Shown here one piece after another: positions 7,375-16,903 of a stretch of 64,000 nucleotides of DNA. This DNA is from Sporosarcina oncorhynchi. Its GTDB lineage: Bacteria; Bacillota; Bacilli; Bacillales_A; Planococcaceae. The stretch is taken from contig NZ_CP129118.1 in the NCBI RefSeq assembly GCF_033304615.1, forward strand, positions 1,794,001 to 1,858,000, written 5' to 3'. How positions within the stretch are numbered: position 1 is the stretch's first letter; every line of letters begins with the position of its first letter. The notes under the pieces were generated by a model, which ran no database searches, was not told the origin of the DNA, and saw only the letters and a list, made by a program, of their open reading frames with translations. Position numbers and translations under genes: made by a program.

Positions 7375-8502
7375 TTATTCGACGCTTTTACTAAATGATT
7401 CATCTACTTTATAGTTTGCTATATCTATATCTGTTGGCAGTCCAACAATTATATGAGCTAGTTGTCTTCCTATAAACGGTCCAACCGTCAACCCTGAAGC
7501 CCCTAGTCCATTCGCAAACAAAATCCTGGGATATTGGGGAACCGGACCGAATATCGGTAAAAAACCCGGTGTAAATGGCCGCAATCCGATTCGTATTTCT
7601 TCAACTGCTGCTTCAGATAGTCCTGGTGCGATTTCTAACGCTTTGTCTAAAACTTCATGTATACCTGACACTGTAGGACGGACATCAAATCCTTTGTCAT
7701 CTTCATGTGTCGCACCAGCTACAATCTTCCCGTCGTCAAATGCCAGAATATATTGATCGTTTGGTGGAATGACAACTGGCCATTTTGATGTATCTTTTGA
7801 GTCTTCACGAAAGTGTAAAATCTGGGCTTTTTGTGCTTTCACATGTACATCCAAGCCAAATGAAGAAAACAACTCGGGCGCCCATGCACCCGCTGCTATG
7901 ATGATTTTCTCAGTCAGGTACACGGTTCCATTAACACACACACCTTCAATCTTATTCTCTTCCAATAAAAGCTTCGCATCCCCTTGGATAATTTCCGCTC
8001 CGTATTTTTTGGCGCCGTTTAGTAGGGCGTCACGCAAGGCACGACCGTCAACCCTTGCAGCTCCCTTCACTTGAACAGATGAATATTGTGGAGCCAAAAG
8101 CGGGAATTTAGCTTGTGTTTCACTTTCGTTTAATAATGCTACTTCCCCTATTTCCGGTGCATCCTTTCTACGTTCCAATGCACGCTCCTTTATCTTTTTC
8201 AGTTTTCCAATATCAGTATGTAAACTTACTGCACCGACTTTACGATAACCCGTTTCCGTTTCCCCATCCTCAGTTAGTTGTTGTATAAGTTGGGGATAAT
8301 AGGATGCCCCAGCTTTTGCAAGCGCATACCAGGGTTTGTTACGCCGTTGAGATAACCATGGGCAAATAATTCCTGCTGCCGCGTCGGTCGCTTGTCCTCT
8401 ATCATGCCTGTCGATTAACAACACTTCAACATCTAATTTCGCTAAATGATAAGCTGCGGAGGCACCAAGGATTCCTCCTCCAATAATGATTACACGCTCC
8501 AT
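7375..8502 (-). CDS. FAD-dependent oxidoreductase, DadA/glycine-oxidase type
   Basis: A 375-residue protein with an N-terminal Rossmann FAD-binding motif (VIIIGGGILGASAAYHLA), the ATDAAAGIICPW flavin loop and a C-terminal LFANGLGASGLTVGPFIG block typical of the D-amino-acid dehydrogenase/glycine oxidase (DAO) family. It probably oxidises an amino acid or other secondary amine; the substrate cannot be told from sequence. The ATG at 8502 follows ATAGGTG by six bases and is preferred over a GTG three codons upstream. It is divergent from ilvE. Confidence 0.85.
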   Translation of the reverse strand: MERVIIIGGGILGASAAYHLAKLDVEVLLIDRHDRGQATDAAAGIICPWLSQRRNKPWYALAKAGASYYPQLIQQLTEDGETETGYRKVGAVSLHTDIGKLKKIKERALERRKDAPEIGEVALLNESETQAKFPLLAPQYSSVQVKGAARVDGRALRDALLNGAKKYGAEIIQGDAKLLLEENKIEGVCVNGTVYLTEKIIIAAGAWAPELFSSFGLDVHVKAQKAQILHFREDSKDTSKWPVVIPPNDQYILAFDDGKIVAGATHEDDKGFDVRPTVSGIHEVLDKALEIAPGLSEAAVEEIRIGLRPFTPGFLPIFGPVPQYPRILFANGLGASGLTVGPFIGRQLAHIIVGLPTDIDIANYKVDESFSKSVE

Positions 8503-8573
8503 TTTCTGCACCTATTTCCTATGTTTTATATATATTGTACAAGTGATTTTATATACCGACAACTAACGTATAG

Positions 8574-8587
8574 TGGAAACGTTTTCA
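8574..8587. promoter_or_regulatory. Candidate CcpA binding site (cre)
   Basis: TGGAAACGTTTTCA matches the cre consensus TGWNANCGNTNWCA at all but one position. It lies in the divergent region between the oxidoreductase and ilvE, about 70 bases upstream of the presumed ilvE start. CcpA control of branched-chain amino acid genes is known in B. subtilis. Confidence 0.5.
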
Positions 8588-8702
8588 AAATGGTAACAAT
8601 AATGAAATAATTACCCGCTTCCATTTTTCTAAATTTGCAGTATAATTGTTTTATTCAATGAACTCACTTTTACTTACTATAAATTAAGGAGAAATGATGT
8701 AA

Positions 8703-9797
8703 ATGAGCAGACACCCCATCCAGATTAAACTTAGTGAAGGAAAAAAAGAAAAACCCGACCCGACTACACTTGTTTTCGGTAGAAATTTCACGGATCATAT
8801 GTTTGTTGCAGATTTTGATGAAGGAAGGGGCTGGCACAGTCACCGAATTGTTCCATATGCTCCAGTCACGTTGGATCCGGCATCTATCGTATTGCATTAT
8901 GGACAGACGGTATTCGAAGGAATGAAAGCTTATAAATCAGATGATGGATCGGTCAGACTTTTTCGTCCTGAAGAGAATATGAAACGGATGAACATGTCTT
9001 TAGATCGACTTTGCATGCCACGGATAAATGAAGAACAGGCATTGCATGCTCTTACTCAATTAATCCAGATTGAAAAAGATTGGATTCCCACTACTTGGGG
9101 CACATCCTTATATATACGACCATTTGTAATCGCCAATGAAGCATTTCTAGGAGTAGCACCTGCCAAGAAATATCAATTTTACATTATTCTATCGCCAGTA
9201 GGCTCTTACTACAAAGAAGGAATTCATCCGATTCGAATTCTAGTTGAAAATGAATTTGTGCGAGCAGTAAAGGGAGGTACAGGAGGCGCAAAAACGGCTG
9301 GCAACTATGCCTCAGGTCTAAAAGCTCAACAAGTGGCCGATCAGAAAGGTTATTCGCAAGTCATGTGGCTCGATGGAGTAGAGCGGAAATATGTCGAAGA
9401 AGTAGGAAGCATGAACATATTCTTCAAGATAAATGGAGAAGTTATCACACCAGCCATAAATGGTAGTATTTTAGAAGGCATCACACGCAAGTCCATCTTA
9501 CAGCTTTTACGACATTGGAATATACCGGTATTTGAAAGAAAGATTTCCATAGATGAAATAAAAGAAGCTTATGAGAATGGTGTATTGGAAGAAGTATTTG
9601 GTACAGGAACCGCTGCTGTCATCTCTCCTGTTGGTGAGTTGAATTGGGACGGATATAAAATGATTGTCAACGATAATATGACTGGCCCATTGGCAAAACA
9701 GCTGTTTGACACACTTTCAAATATTCAAAATGGCAAAGAAATGGATCCGTTTGGTTGGGTTCTTCAACTGAATAATGAAATCGCAAAACTCGCGTAA
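8703..9797 (+). CDS. ilvE: Branched-chain amino acid aminotransferase
   Basis: A 364-residue fold-type IV PLP enzyme that exchanges amino groups between Leu, Ile or Val and 2-oxoglutarate. The PLP-binding Lys is about residue 197 in GGTGGAKTAGNYA. YGQTVFEGMKAY and the C-terminal EEVFGTGTAAVISPVG are also class signatures. The length fits the long BCAT subgroup (like B. subtilis YbgE/YwaA). A TATAAT at 8641-8646 and AAGGAGAAATG before the ATG support expression. A terminator follows directly, so it is probably monocistronic. Confidence 0.93.
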   Translation: MSRHPIQIKLSEGKKEKPDPTTLVFGRNFTDHMFVADFDEGRGWHSHRIVPYAPVTLDPASIVLHYGQTVFEGMKAYKSDDGSVRLFRPEENMKRMNMSLDRLCMPRINEEQALHALTQLIQIEKDWIPTTWGTSLYIRPFVIANEAFLGVAPAKKYQFYIILSPVGSYYKEGIHPIRILVENEFVRAVKGGTGGAKTAGNYASGLKAQQVADQKGYSQVMWLDGVERKYVEEVGSMNIFFKINGEVITPAINGSILEGITRKSILQLLRHWNIPVFERKISIDEIKEAYENGVLEEVFGTGTAAVISPVGELNWDGYKMIVNDNMTGPLAKQLFDTLSNIQNGKEMDPFGWVLQLNNEIAKLA

Positions 9798-9801
9798 TAG
9801 G

Positions 9802-9836
9802 AAAAGACATACCGACTACAGGTATGTCTTTTCTTA
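9802..9836. terminator. Terminator between ilvE and the Spo0E-like gene
   Basis: AAAAGACATACC and GGTATGTCTTTT form a perfect 12-bp stem with a 7-base loop. A/T tracts on both sides mean it could serve both convergent genes. Confidence 0.85.
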
Positions 9837-9995
9837 TTACGCTATATCTTGATATCGGTTTAATAACGTGTCAAGTTCTTGGCTGTATGCGACGACTTCT
9901 GGATGTGTAAAACCTTGGTCAGTCGCTTTCTTCATCATTTGGGATCTTTTTATTTGGATCATTAAAGATAAAAGACGTTTAGTTACTATTTTCAT
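9837..9995 (-). CDS. Spo0E-family aspartyl-phosphate phosphatase (52 aa)
   Basis: A 52-residue reading frame with the Spo0E family pattern: an N-terminal helix (LMIQIKRSQMMKKATDQGF), a short turn, then VVAYSQELDTLLNRYQ. The SQELD motif is the signature of this helical hairpin family. Such proteins dephosphorylate Spo0A~P and so delay sporulation. GGAGG lies nine bases before the ATG. It ends against the ilvE terminator. The assignment rests on motif and length; the specific target is inferred from family knowledge. Confidence 0.82.
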   Translation of the reverse strand: MKIVTKRLLSLMIQIKRSQMMKKATDQGFTHPEVVAYSQELDTLLNRYQDIA

Positions 9996-10010
9996 CAGAT
10001 TATTCCTCCG

Positions 10011-10304
10011 TCAAGTTTTTACCCTATCTCATCATACTAGGCGAAGAATAAAAAAAATGTCGAATCATGAGTATCGTTTCCAATTAAATTTAAATTGTCA
10101 CAAGTTGTTCACAATTCAAAGGAATAGGGTGATGTTTCATGAATACCCTATTCCATCTATGATTAAACCACATCTACGAATAGATGCAGGGAAAACATCT
10201 TTAAACATAATTTCGAAGGTAGTTGCTCGTTTCAGTAGTATATTCACCGATAGCATGTGCCGTCTCTCTTATTTTATCCCTTATAAAAAACTTGGACTTA
10301 AAAG
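10011..10304. other. Intergenic region with two stem-loops, no clear gene
   Basis: The stretch upstream of the Spo0E-like gene contains a 10-bp stem (GGAATAGGGT / ACCCTATTCC, 10121-10154) and a small hairpin at 10170-10185. No reading frame here has a ribosome site and recognisable product. Confidence 0.4.
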
Positions 10305-10307
10305 AAC

Positions 10308-10337
10308 AAAAAAACGGATGGACATACCCCATCCGTT
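10308..10337 (-). terminator. Terminator of the thiolase-yqkK transcript
   Basis: On the minus strand AACGGATGG and CCATCCGTT form a 9-bp stem with a 7-base loop followed by a run of T residues, just downstream of the YqkK-like stop codon. Confidence 0.85.
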
Positions 10338-10351
10338 CTATCCGACTAATA

Positions 10352-10600
10352 TCAATATTTTGTAGTTTCCTTATCGTATTCGTCGAGCAGTTCTGCAAAT
10401 GTTTTGTTCTTTTCACGTTCTTCACGATCTTTTCGAAGTTGTTCTTGACGTTCTTCCTCTTTTGTTTGTTCGTCGGCTAATAGATCTTTCTTGGCCGCTT
10501 TCAGTTTCATCAGAATATCATCATCAAGCGCATCAGAGAATATATTTTTTTCCTTCTGTCGTTTTACTGGAGTTGCTTGCAGTCTTTTTTTCTTTGCCAC
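10352..10600 (-). CDS. Small charged protein, YqkK-like (DUF3886)
   Basis: An 82-residue protein made almost wholly of Lys, Arg, Glu, Asp and Gln after a KKKRLQ start, predicted to be a long helix or coiled coil from about residue 25 onward. It resembles the YqkK/DUF3886 family of Bacillus, whose function I do not know. It begins with GTG, six bases after AAGGTG, and lies 26 bases downstream of the thiolase gene, so the two are probably cotranscribed. Confidence 0.6.
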   Translation of the reverse strand: MAKKKRLQATPVKRQKEKNIFSDALDDDILMKLKAAKKDLLADEQTKEEERQEQLRKDREEREKNKTFAELLDEYDKETTKY

Positions 10601-10625
10601 TCATTTCACCTTCTTTCATTCAAGG

Positions 10626-11810
10626 TTAAGGACGTTGAACAATTGTTGCAACGCCTTGTCCCCCACCTATACAAAGAGTCGCCAAACCTGTTTTCACATC
10701 ACGACGTTTCATTTCATGAAGCAATGTGACAAGAATTCTGGCTCCACTCGCACCAATTGGATGTCCAAGCGCAATCGCTCCTCCATTTACATTCAGTTTT
10801 TCTTTATCAAATTCAAGTTCCCGGTCAACAGCAAGCGACTGAGCTGCAAATGCTTCATTCGCTTCGATCAGATCGATGTCTTCAAGTTTCATGCCTGATT
10901 TGGATAGCACTTTTTTCACAGCTTGTACAGGTCCGATCCCCATTACAGCTGGATCAACGCCAGCATTGGCATTCGCAGTAATTGTCGCTAATGGCGTAAT
11001 ACCTAATTCGTCAGCTTTGGTTTTAGACATGATGACAAATGCTGCAGCACCATCATTTATACCTGAAGCATTTCCCGCTGTAACACTGCCGTCTTTTTTG
11101 AAAGCCGGACGTAATTTTGCAAGTTTTTCTACTGTCGTGCCATTTTTAACATATTCATCCGTGTCAAAGATGATAGGATCACCTTTACGCTGTGGTATCG
11201 AAACGGGTACGATTTCATCTTTGAATCGACCATTTTCAATAGCCGCAGATGCTTTTTCTTGAGAAGCTGCAGAAAAAGCATCTTGTTCTTCTCGAGTAAG
11301 TGAATAGCGGTCACATAAATTTTCTGCTGTAATTCCCATATGGTAATCATTGAATGCACACCAGAGACCGTCAGATATCATACTGTCGACGACTTTCTGA
11401 TCACCCATTTTGAAACCCTCACGAGCGTTTTGCAAAAGAAAAGGTGCCTGACTCATGTTTTCCATCCCGCCGGCAACAATGATTTCCGCATCTCCCGCAA
11501 TGATTGCCTGTCTTGCCAGATGGACTGCTTTTAAACCTGATCCACATACTTTATTAATCGTCATAGCAGCCACTGATTCAGGCAGTCCCCCCTTGATTGC
11601 CGCTTGTCGTGCTGGATTTTGCCCGAGGCCAGCTTGAAGTACATTCCCCATGATGACCTCATCGACCTGGTCCCCTTTTACACCTGCACGTTCAAGTGCA
11701 TCTTTGATGACGATGGCACCCAATTCAGTTGCCGGAATATCCTTCAGTGATCCTAAAAAAGAACCGATTGCCGTTCTGACGGCACTGACAATTACTACTT
11801 CGTTTGACAT
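10626..11810 (-). CDS. Acetyl-CoA C-acetyltransferase (thiolase)
   Basis: A 394-residue type II thiolase that joins two acetyl-CoA to acetoacetyl-CoA or cleaves 3-ketoacyl-CoA. The acyl-accepting Cys89 ([11 protein letters not shown]), His350 (GHPIGASG) and Cys380 (LCIGGGQG) are all present. The length is standard. It is divergent from an HMG-CoA lyase gene, suggesting a shared role in acyl-CoA, ketone-body or leucine carbon metabolism. The start is supported by GGGGGA before the ATG. Whether it works in synthesis or degradation cannot be decided here. Confidence 0.93.
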   Translation of the reverse strand: MSNEVVIVSAVRTAIGSFLGSLKDIPATELGAIVIKDALERAGVKGDQVDEVIMGNVLQAGLGQNPARQAAIKGGLPESVAAMTINKVCGSGLKAVHLARQAIIAGDAEIIVAGGMENMSQAPFLLQNAREGFKMGDQKVVDSMISDGLWCAFNDYHMGITAENLCDRYSLTREEQDAFSAASQEKASAAIENGRFKDEIVPVSIPQRKGDPIIFDTDEYVKNGTTVEKLAKLRPAFKKDGSVTAGNASGINDGAAAFVIMSKTKADELGITPLATITANANAGVDPAVMGIGPVQAVKKVLSKSGMKLEDIDLIEANEAFAAQSLAVDRELEFDKEKLNVNGGAIALGHPIGASGARILVTLLHEMKRRDVKTGLATLCIGGGQGVATIVQRP

Positions 11811-11915
11811 GTCGTTTCCCCCTATCAGTTGTGTACATATGAAATTGAGTGATTTCTATCTTCTTCATTGCTCTTTGTGTCATCCCTTCAGTACAATATC
11901 AATAGGAGGGATGAT

Positions 11916-12818
11916 ATGTTTATTTTACCAAAGAACGTAACAATTATCGAGGTAGGACCTAGAGACGGTCTACAAAACGAAAAAAACCATGTGGATGAGA
12001 CAGATAAACTGCAATTCATACACTCTTTGCAGGCAGCTGGTATCCGCGAAATGGAACTTACATCATTTGTTTCACCGAAGTGGGTTCCTCAAATGGCAGA
12101 TGCAAAAGCAATAGTTGAAAAATCGGACAGAATCGGCAGACAATTTGTACTCGCTCCAAATGCAAAAGGGGCCGAGCTTGCATTGGAATCTAATGCAGAC
12201 AGTATTGCAGTTTTCGTCGGGGTCAGCAATACTTTTAACCAAAAGAACATCAATCGTACGACTGAAGAGAGCATGGACGCACTTGAACCCGTGATTGCTA
12301 AATTGAAACATGACGGCATCTTTGTGCGCGCATGTATTTCAACCGCGTTCTATTGTCCGTATGAGGGTAAGATCGAATTGAAAGATGTCTTGAATCTATG
12401 TAGTCGATTTGTTTCAATGGGTGTAGATGAATTAAGTGTCGCAGATACGATTGGGATGGCGAATCCAGTGGAAAGTTATGAGCTGTTTTTCCAACTCAAA
12501 AAAGAATTCCCTGAAATTCTTATAACTGCACATTTCCATGATACCCGCAAAATGGCGATGGCCAATATTTTTGCTGCTTTACAGGCCGGGATAGATCGTT
12601 TCGACACGTCTGCAGGTGGCTTGGGTGGTTGTCCGTTTGCACCTGGTGCAACGGGGAATGTAGCGACTGAGGACGTAGTCAATATGCTCGATTCACTTGG
12701 AATTGAAACAGGTATTGATGTCGATAAGATTTGTGCCGCCGTAGAAACGATTGCTCAACATGTTTCACATCCGATTGAAACAGGAATGTACAGATTATAT
12801 AAGAACAAGATCCACTAA
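11916..12818 (+). CDS. Hydroxymethylglutaryl-CoA lyase
   Basis: A 300-residue enzyme that cleaves HMG-CoA to acetoacetate and acetyl-CoA, the last step of leucine degradation. It shows the TIM-barrel metal and catalytic motifs EVGPRDGLQNE, CISTAFYCPYEG, VADTIGMANP and AHFHDTRKMA. It also has the signature loop GLGGCPFAPGATGN with the active-site Cys. The ATG at 11916 follows AGGAGGGATGAT; the frame is open further upstream but has no better ribosome site. An alpha/beta hydrolase gene follows 15 bases downstream, probably in the same operon. Confidence 0.93.
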   Translation: MFILPKNVTIIEVGPRDGLQNEKNHVDETDKLQFIHSLQAAGIREMELTSFVSPKWVPQMADAKAIVEKSDRIGRQFVLAPNAKGAELALESNADSIAVFVGVSNTFNQKNINRTTEESMDALEPVIAKLKHDGIFVRACISTAFYCPYEGKIELKDVLNLCSRFVSMGVDELSVADTIGMANPVESYELFFQLKKEFPEILITAHFHDTRKMAMANIFAALQAGIDRFDTSAGGLGGCPFAPGATGNVATEDVVNMLDSLGIETGIDVDKICAAVETIAQHVSHPIETGMYRLYKNKIH

Positions 12819-12833
12819 AGGAGATGAAGCTGA

Positions 12834-13763
12834 TTGAAAAGGCGCTTCCTCTACGCCACAGGAATCATCGGGAGCATTTATACAGCCATTCTTACCATCC
12901 TTGCATTCTACGCAACAAACCGTTTAATGTTCATGAAAGTAAAAGACAGTGATTTAATTTTAAAAAGGGAAATTTTAGCAAAGAGATTCGATGAACGTTG
13001 GTATGAATCAGTCCGAAAAGATGATTTTTGGGTCGACTCACCAAATGGTTATCCACTTCGAGCTGTTTTCCTGCGTCCGCTTGACACGACAAAGACAGTA
13101 ATTATCTGTCATGGTGTAACGGAGAATAAAATCAACTCCATCAAATACGCTCGCTTGTTCGAACGTCTTGGTTTTAACTCCGTCGTCTATGATCACCGGC
13201 GGCACGGTGATTCTGGCGGTAAAACAACGAGTTTCGGCTTTTATGAAAAAAGTGATTTAGGATCAGTTGTTTCGGCTGTTCGTGATCGTATCGGCAGTCG
13301 GGCATTACTCGGTATCCACGGGGAGTCGATGGGCGCAGCAACGATGATATTATATGGTGGGGAACATGATGATGAGGTAGATTTTTATATTGCTGACTGT
13401 CCGTTCTCCGACTTCACTGAGCAAATCCTTCATATCATGAGAACGAATACACCGTTGCGGAATCCAATGACGTTAAGAATAGCGAATCTGCTACTTAAAT
13501 TTAGAGATGGTTATACAACAAATCTGGTATCACCACGGCAAGTTATATCCAACATCTCCAAACCAATGCTATTCATCCATAGCCTGGAAGATGATTTCAT
13601 TTTGCCTGATATGACAAAAGAGCTTTTCAAACTGAAGAAAGACCGAAAACTGATGAAACTATTCCCTAAAGGGGCGCATGCGAAATCATTTAACGACAAT
13701 CCAGAAGAATACGAACGTGAAGTCCAAAATTTCTTTCGGGAATTCGGTTTCACTTCAGCTTAA
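12834..13763 (+). CDS. Alpha/beta hydrolase with N-terminal membrane anchor
   Basis: A 309-residue protein. Residues ~5-27 are a hydrophobic anchor. The remainder is an alpha/beta hydrolase with CHGVTENK (oxyanion region), the nucleophile elbow GIHGESMGA, the acid in HSLEDDF and the His in KGAHAKS. It resembles the YqkD/BEM46-like group of membrane-linked hydrolases; the substrate is unknown. Translation starts at a TTG about ten bases after AAAGGAG. An ATG closer to the ribosome site is in another frame. Confidence 0.82.
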   Translation: MKRRFLYATGIIGSIYTAILTILAFYATNRLMFMKVKDSDLILKREILAKRFDERWYESVRKDDFWVDSPNGYPLRAVFLRPLDTTKTVIICHGVTENKINSIKYARLFERLGFNSVVYDHRRHGDSGGKTTSFGFYEKSDLGSVVSAVRDRIGSRALLGIHGESMGAATMILYGGEHDDEVDFYIADCPFSDFTEQILHIMRTNTPLRNPMTLRIANLLLKFRDGYTTNLVSPRQVISNISKPMLFIHSLEDDFILPDMTKELFKLKKDRKLMKLFPKGAHAKSFNDNPEEYEREVQNFFREFGFTSA

Positions 13764-13768
13764 CAACG

Positions 13769-13814
13769 AAAAAAGACCTTTTTTTCTGAGTAACTCGGAA
13801 AAAGGTCTTTTTTT
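13769..13814. terminator. Bidirectional terminator
   Basis: AAAAAAGACCTTTTTTTC pairs with GAAAAAGGTCTTTTTTTT around a short loop. It separates the convergent hydrolase and yneF genes and has A/T tracts on both sides. Confidence 0.85.
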
Positions 13815-13826
13815 TGGAAGAACGAA

Positions 13827-14057
13827 TTATTTTTTATCATTCATCTTATTCATTTGATTCATCATCTGGTTAATCTTCTTTTGTGAAGGTTTTTGTCCCA
13901 TCTGCATCATCATCATACGCAACATTTGCTCATTAATTGGCGGGTTCTCTTTTAGATATTTCATCATGTATTGACGAGCGATGAAAAATCCGAGGGCCAC
14001 ACCAGCTATTAATGCTACGACAACGATCAGGATCCACCATCCCGTGCCTAACACCAT
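13827..14057 (-). CDS. yneF: YneF family small membrane protein
   Basis: A 76-residue protein with one N-terminal transmembrane helix ([21 protein letters not shown]) followed by a cytoplasmic Met/Gln/Lys-rich tail containing [14 protein letters not shown]. This is the UPF0154/YneF pattern. Function is unknown. It lies downstream of sirA as in B. subtilis. Confidence 0.9.
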   Translation of the reverse strand: MVLGTGWWILIVVVALIAGVALGFFIARQYMMKYLKENPPINEQMLRMMMMQMGQKPSQKKINQMMNQMNKMNDKK

Positions 14058-14182
14058 ATGCTATTACCTCCTTCACTTCCCTAAATCAGGTTTACTCTAC
14101 CATGATGGATTATACAACAAAGGAGTAGTATATAGCAATGTCTGGCAGATAAATTGTCTAGGATTGTTTGAGGTTCTTCACC

Positions 14183-14629
14183 TTAAAAGAATATTTTCTG
14201 ATCATTCACCAAATGATGCTCATGCTTAATTGGTTTTAACCATCCCCACTCACCATGCTCGTCCATTACCGCAAAGAAACGGTCTTCTGCTCCTGACAAA
14301 GCAACAAATAAGTCTAAATCCAACATTCTTGATCCGTCGCAATACGCTTGTAATGAATATGGACTAAGAGAAATATGGATAGAACCTTTCACAGGATGAG
14401 AGAGTTTATATTCACCATCATCACTTTCGACCTTCGTAAAACTTTTTCCTAGGTTGTAAAGGATCGCCTGATCAATTGCCGATTCCTCAATTTCATCACA
14501 TAGATAGGTGACTTCCTGCAAAGGTTCATCTGTACTATAGTCTTTTAATAATTCATAAAGAAGGTTTTCCCTTCCTAAGATGAATGATTGGTACCGCTTT
14601 TTGACTTTGTAAATATCATATGTCCTCAT
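14183..14629 (-). CDS. sirA: Sporulation inhibitor of replication SirA
   Basis: A 148-residue protein resembling SirA (YneE), which binds domain I of DnaA early in sporulation and blocks new rounds of replication. Recognisable blocks are MRTYDIYKVKK at the start and DRFFAVMDEHGEWGWLKPIKHEHHL at the end. The ATG at 14629 is eight bases after AAGGAAGG; a GTG three codons upstream is too close to it. Two Spo0A-box-like motifs lie upstream, consistent with the known Spo0A control of sirA in B. subtilis. Confidence 0.88.
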   Translation of the reverse strand: MRTYDIYKVKKRYQSFILGRENLLYELLKDYSTDEPLQEVTYLCDEIEESAIDQAILYNLGKSFTKVESDDGEYKLSHPVKGSIHISLSPYSLQAYCDGSRMLDLDLFVALSGAEDRFFAVMDEHGEWGWLKPIKHEHHLVNDQKIFF

Positions 14630-14678
14630 GACCGACACCTTCCTTTTACAATAGTTTAAACTAAGTTAACTAAAAAGT

Positions 14679-14718
14679 TTGTCAAATCACGCGAAATTTA
14701 TACACTATTATTGTCGTA
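14679..14718. promoter_or_regulatory. Two Spo0A-box-like motifs upstream of sirA
   Basis: TTGTCAAA (14679-14686) and TTGTCGTA (14711-14718) each differ at one base from the 0A box TTGTCGAA. They lie 50 and 82 bases upstream of the sirA start. Confidence 0.45.
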
Positions 14719-14747
14719 AAGTTCAAATTGTTGCATCAATTAAAGGA

Positions 14748-14783
14748 AGCCGCTTTGGAGTGACTTTTCATTCCAAAGCGGCT
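14748..14783 (-). terminator. Terminator-like hairpin after tkt
   Basis: AGCCGCTTTGGA and TCCAAAGCGGCT form a perfect 12-bp stem with a 12-base loop just downstream of the tkt stop. The following tract on the minus strand is only moderately T-rich. Confidence 0.75.
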
Positions 14784-14790
14784 CTTCAGC

Positions 14791-16796
14791 TCATCGACCA
14801 ATCATTGTTTTAACTTTGTCTACTACATTTTCGATTGTAAAGCCATATTCTGAAATCACTTTTTCACCTGGAGCGCTAGCGCCGAATGTATCAATCGCCA
14901 TCACTTCCCCTTCGTCACCGACATATTTATGCCAGCCTAGCGAAGCCCCCATTTCAATCGATAATCGTTTTTTGACGGATTTTGGCAAGACGCTTTCCTT
15001 ATAATCCTTGTCCTGCTGCTCGAAAAGATCCCATGAAGGCATGGAAACGACTGCAGCATCAATTCCGTCTTTACGGAGTTCAGCTTGAGCATATACAGCA
15101 AGATTTACTTCAGAACCTGTTGCGATGATGATTGCATCAGCGATATCTTTCTCTGCACCTGAAATCGTATAAGCGCCTCGTCGGACACCATCCATCGCCA
15201 AGTCCCCTGACTTCGGCAAGACAGACAAGTTCTGACGTGACAACACGAGAACTGTCGGCCGGCTCTTGGATGTAAGAGCGATATTCCACGCTGCAGATGT
15301 TTCATTTCCATCTGCTGGTCGCAATACCGTCAGACCTGGCATAGAACGCAAAGAAGATAAATGTTCTACCGGCTCATGTGTCGGCCCATCTTCACCTACT
15401 GCAACGCTGTCATGTGTGAACACATATGTTACAGGTAACCCCATAAGGGAAGATAGTCGTATAGCTGGTCTTACGTAGTCACTGAACACAAAGAATGTTC
15501 CGCCGAAGACATGTAAACCACCATGAAGGGCCATGCCATTCAATGCTGTACCCATTGCAAACTCACGTACGCCAAACCAAATGTTGCGCCCGCTGTAATC
15601 TGTAGCCAGGAAATCGCCAGCACCTTTGATCGTCGTCTTATTAGATCCTGCAAGATCAGCACTTCCTCCGAAGAAAGATGGCAATACTTTCGCAATTGCA
15701 TTAATGGCATCACCAGAAGCAGAGCGGGTTGCGTGTGATGAACCTGAATCATAGCTAGGAAGTGAAGTTTCAAACCTTCAGGCATATCACCTGAAATCGC
15801 CGTCTTCAGCTGCGCAGCAAGTTCAGTATGTTCTTTTTCGTAATTTGAGAACAACTCATTCCATTGCTTTTCCTTTAGCACTCCAAGTTCATCTGTCGCT
15901 TCCTTGAATGCTTCATAGACACCATCCGGTACAGCGAAGTCCTCTTCAAATGTCCACTTATAATACTCTTTTGTTAGTTTCATTTCATCTTCACCTAGAG
16001 GAGCTCCGTGTGCATCTGCTTTACCTGACTTGTTCGGGGAACCATAACCGATAACTGTCTTCACTTCGATCATTGTTGGTCCACCTGTATTGGCTTTCGC
16101 TTGTTCTATTGCTTTGGAGACGTCTGAAACTTCATTACCATCTTCTACCCGGATATAATTCCATCCGTACGACTCAAAACGCTTTTTAATGTTTTCCGTG
16201 AATGACATATCCAATTCTCCATCAAGGGAGATATCGTTGCTGTCATAAAGAACGATTAGTTTATCTAATTGAAGGTGTCCTGCAAGTGAAATTGCTTCAG
16301 CTGCGACTCCTTCCATCAAATCTCCGTCACCACAAAGCGCATACGTAAAGTGATCGACAACGTCAAAGCCAGGTCGATTGTAAACTGCAGCTAGATGTTT
16401 CTCTGCCATCGCCATTCCGACAGCCATTCCGATTCCTTGTCCCAATGGACCTGTTGTCGCTTCCACGCCGACCGTATGACCATATTCAGGATGTCCTGGT
16501 GTTTTCGAATCCCATTGTCTGAAGTTCTTTATTTCTTCCATTGGTAATCCATAACCACTTAGGTGCAACAAGCTATAGAGAAGCATGGAACCATGTCCAG
16601 CAGAAAGGACAAAACGGTCACGGTTGAACCAATCAGGATTGGTCGGATTGTGGTGCATGTGCTTTGTCCATAACGTGTAGGCCATCGGCGCAGCCCCCAT
16701 TGGCAATCCGGGGTGACCGGAATTAGCTTTCTCAATCGCATCGATGGATAACGTTCTAATCGTGTTAATTGCTAACTGATCAATATTCTCTGTCAT
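14791..16796 (-). pseudogene. tkt: Transketolase, single-base frameshift
   Basis: Transketolase moves two-carbon units between sugar phosphates in the pentose phosphate pathway, using thiamine diphosphate. The first ~340 codons encode the ThDP-binding half ([33 protein letters not shown]). The rest, in another frame, encodes [29 protein letters not shown] and the C-terminal domain. The frames join cleanly ([20 protein letters not shown]) if one A is restored in the AAA at 15772-15774, giving 668 residues, the normal length. All catalytic motifs are intact, so this is either a sequencing error in a short homopolymer or a very recent mutation. Confidence 0.9.
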
Positions 16797-16903
16797 TCAG
16801 AACATCCTTTCCCGTACAATCTCTTTTTGTTGTATTCTGCTCCATTTACTTCTATAGTGTAGACAATTTGAATGTAGATTACAATCGATCTTAATAGACA
16901 TGA

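Noticed and set aside
9868-10365. 165-codon plus-strand frame
   Set aside because: It runs antisense over the Spo0E-like gene and a terminator, and its product is rich in unusual residues with no recognisable domain.
10201-10425. 74-codon minus-strand frame overlapping the YqkK-like gene
   Set aside because: It crosses the terminator and the YqkK-like coding region and has no ribosome site. Only its last ~30 codons look protein-like.
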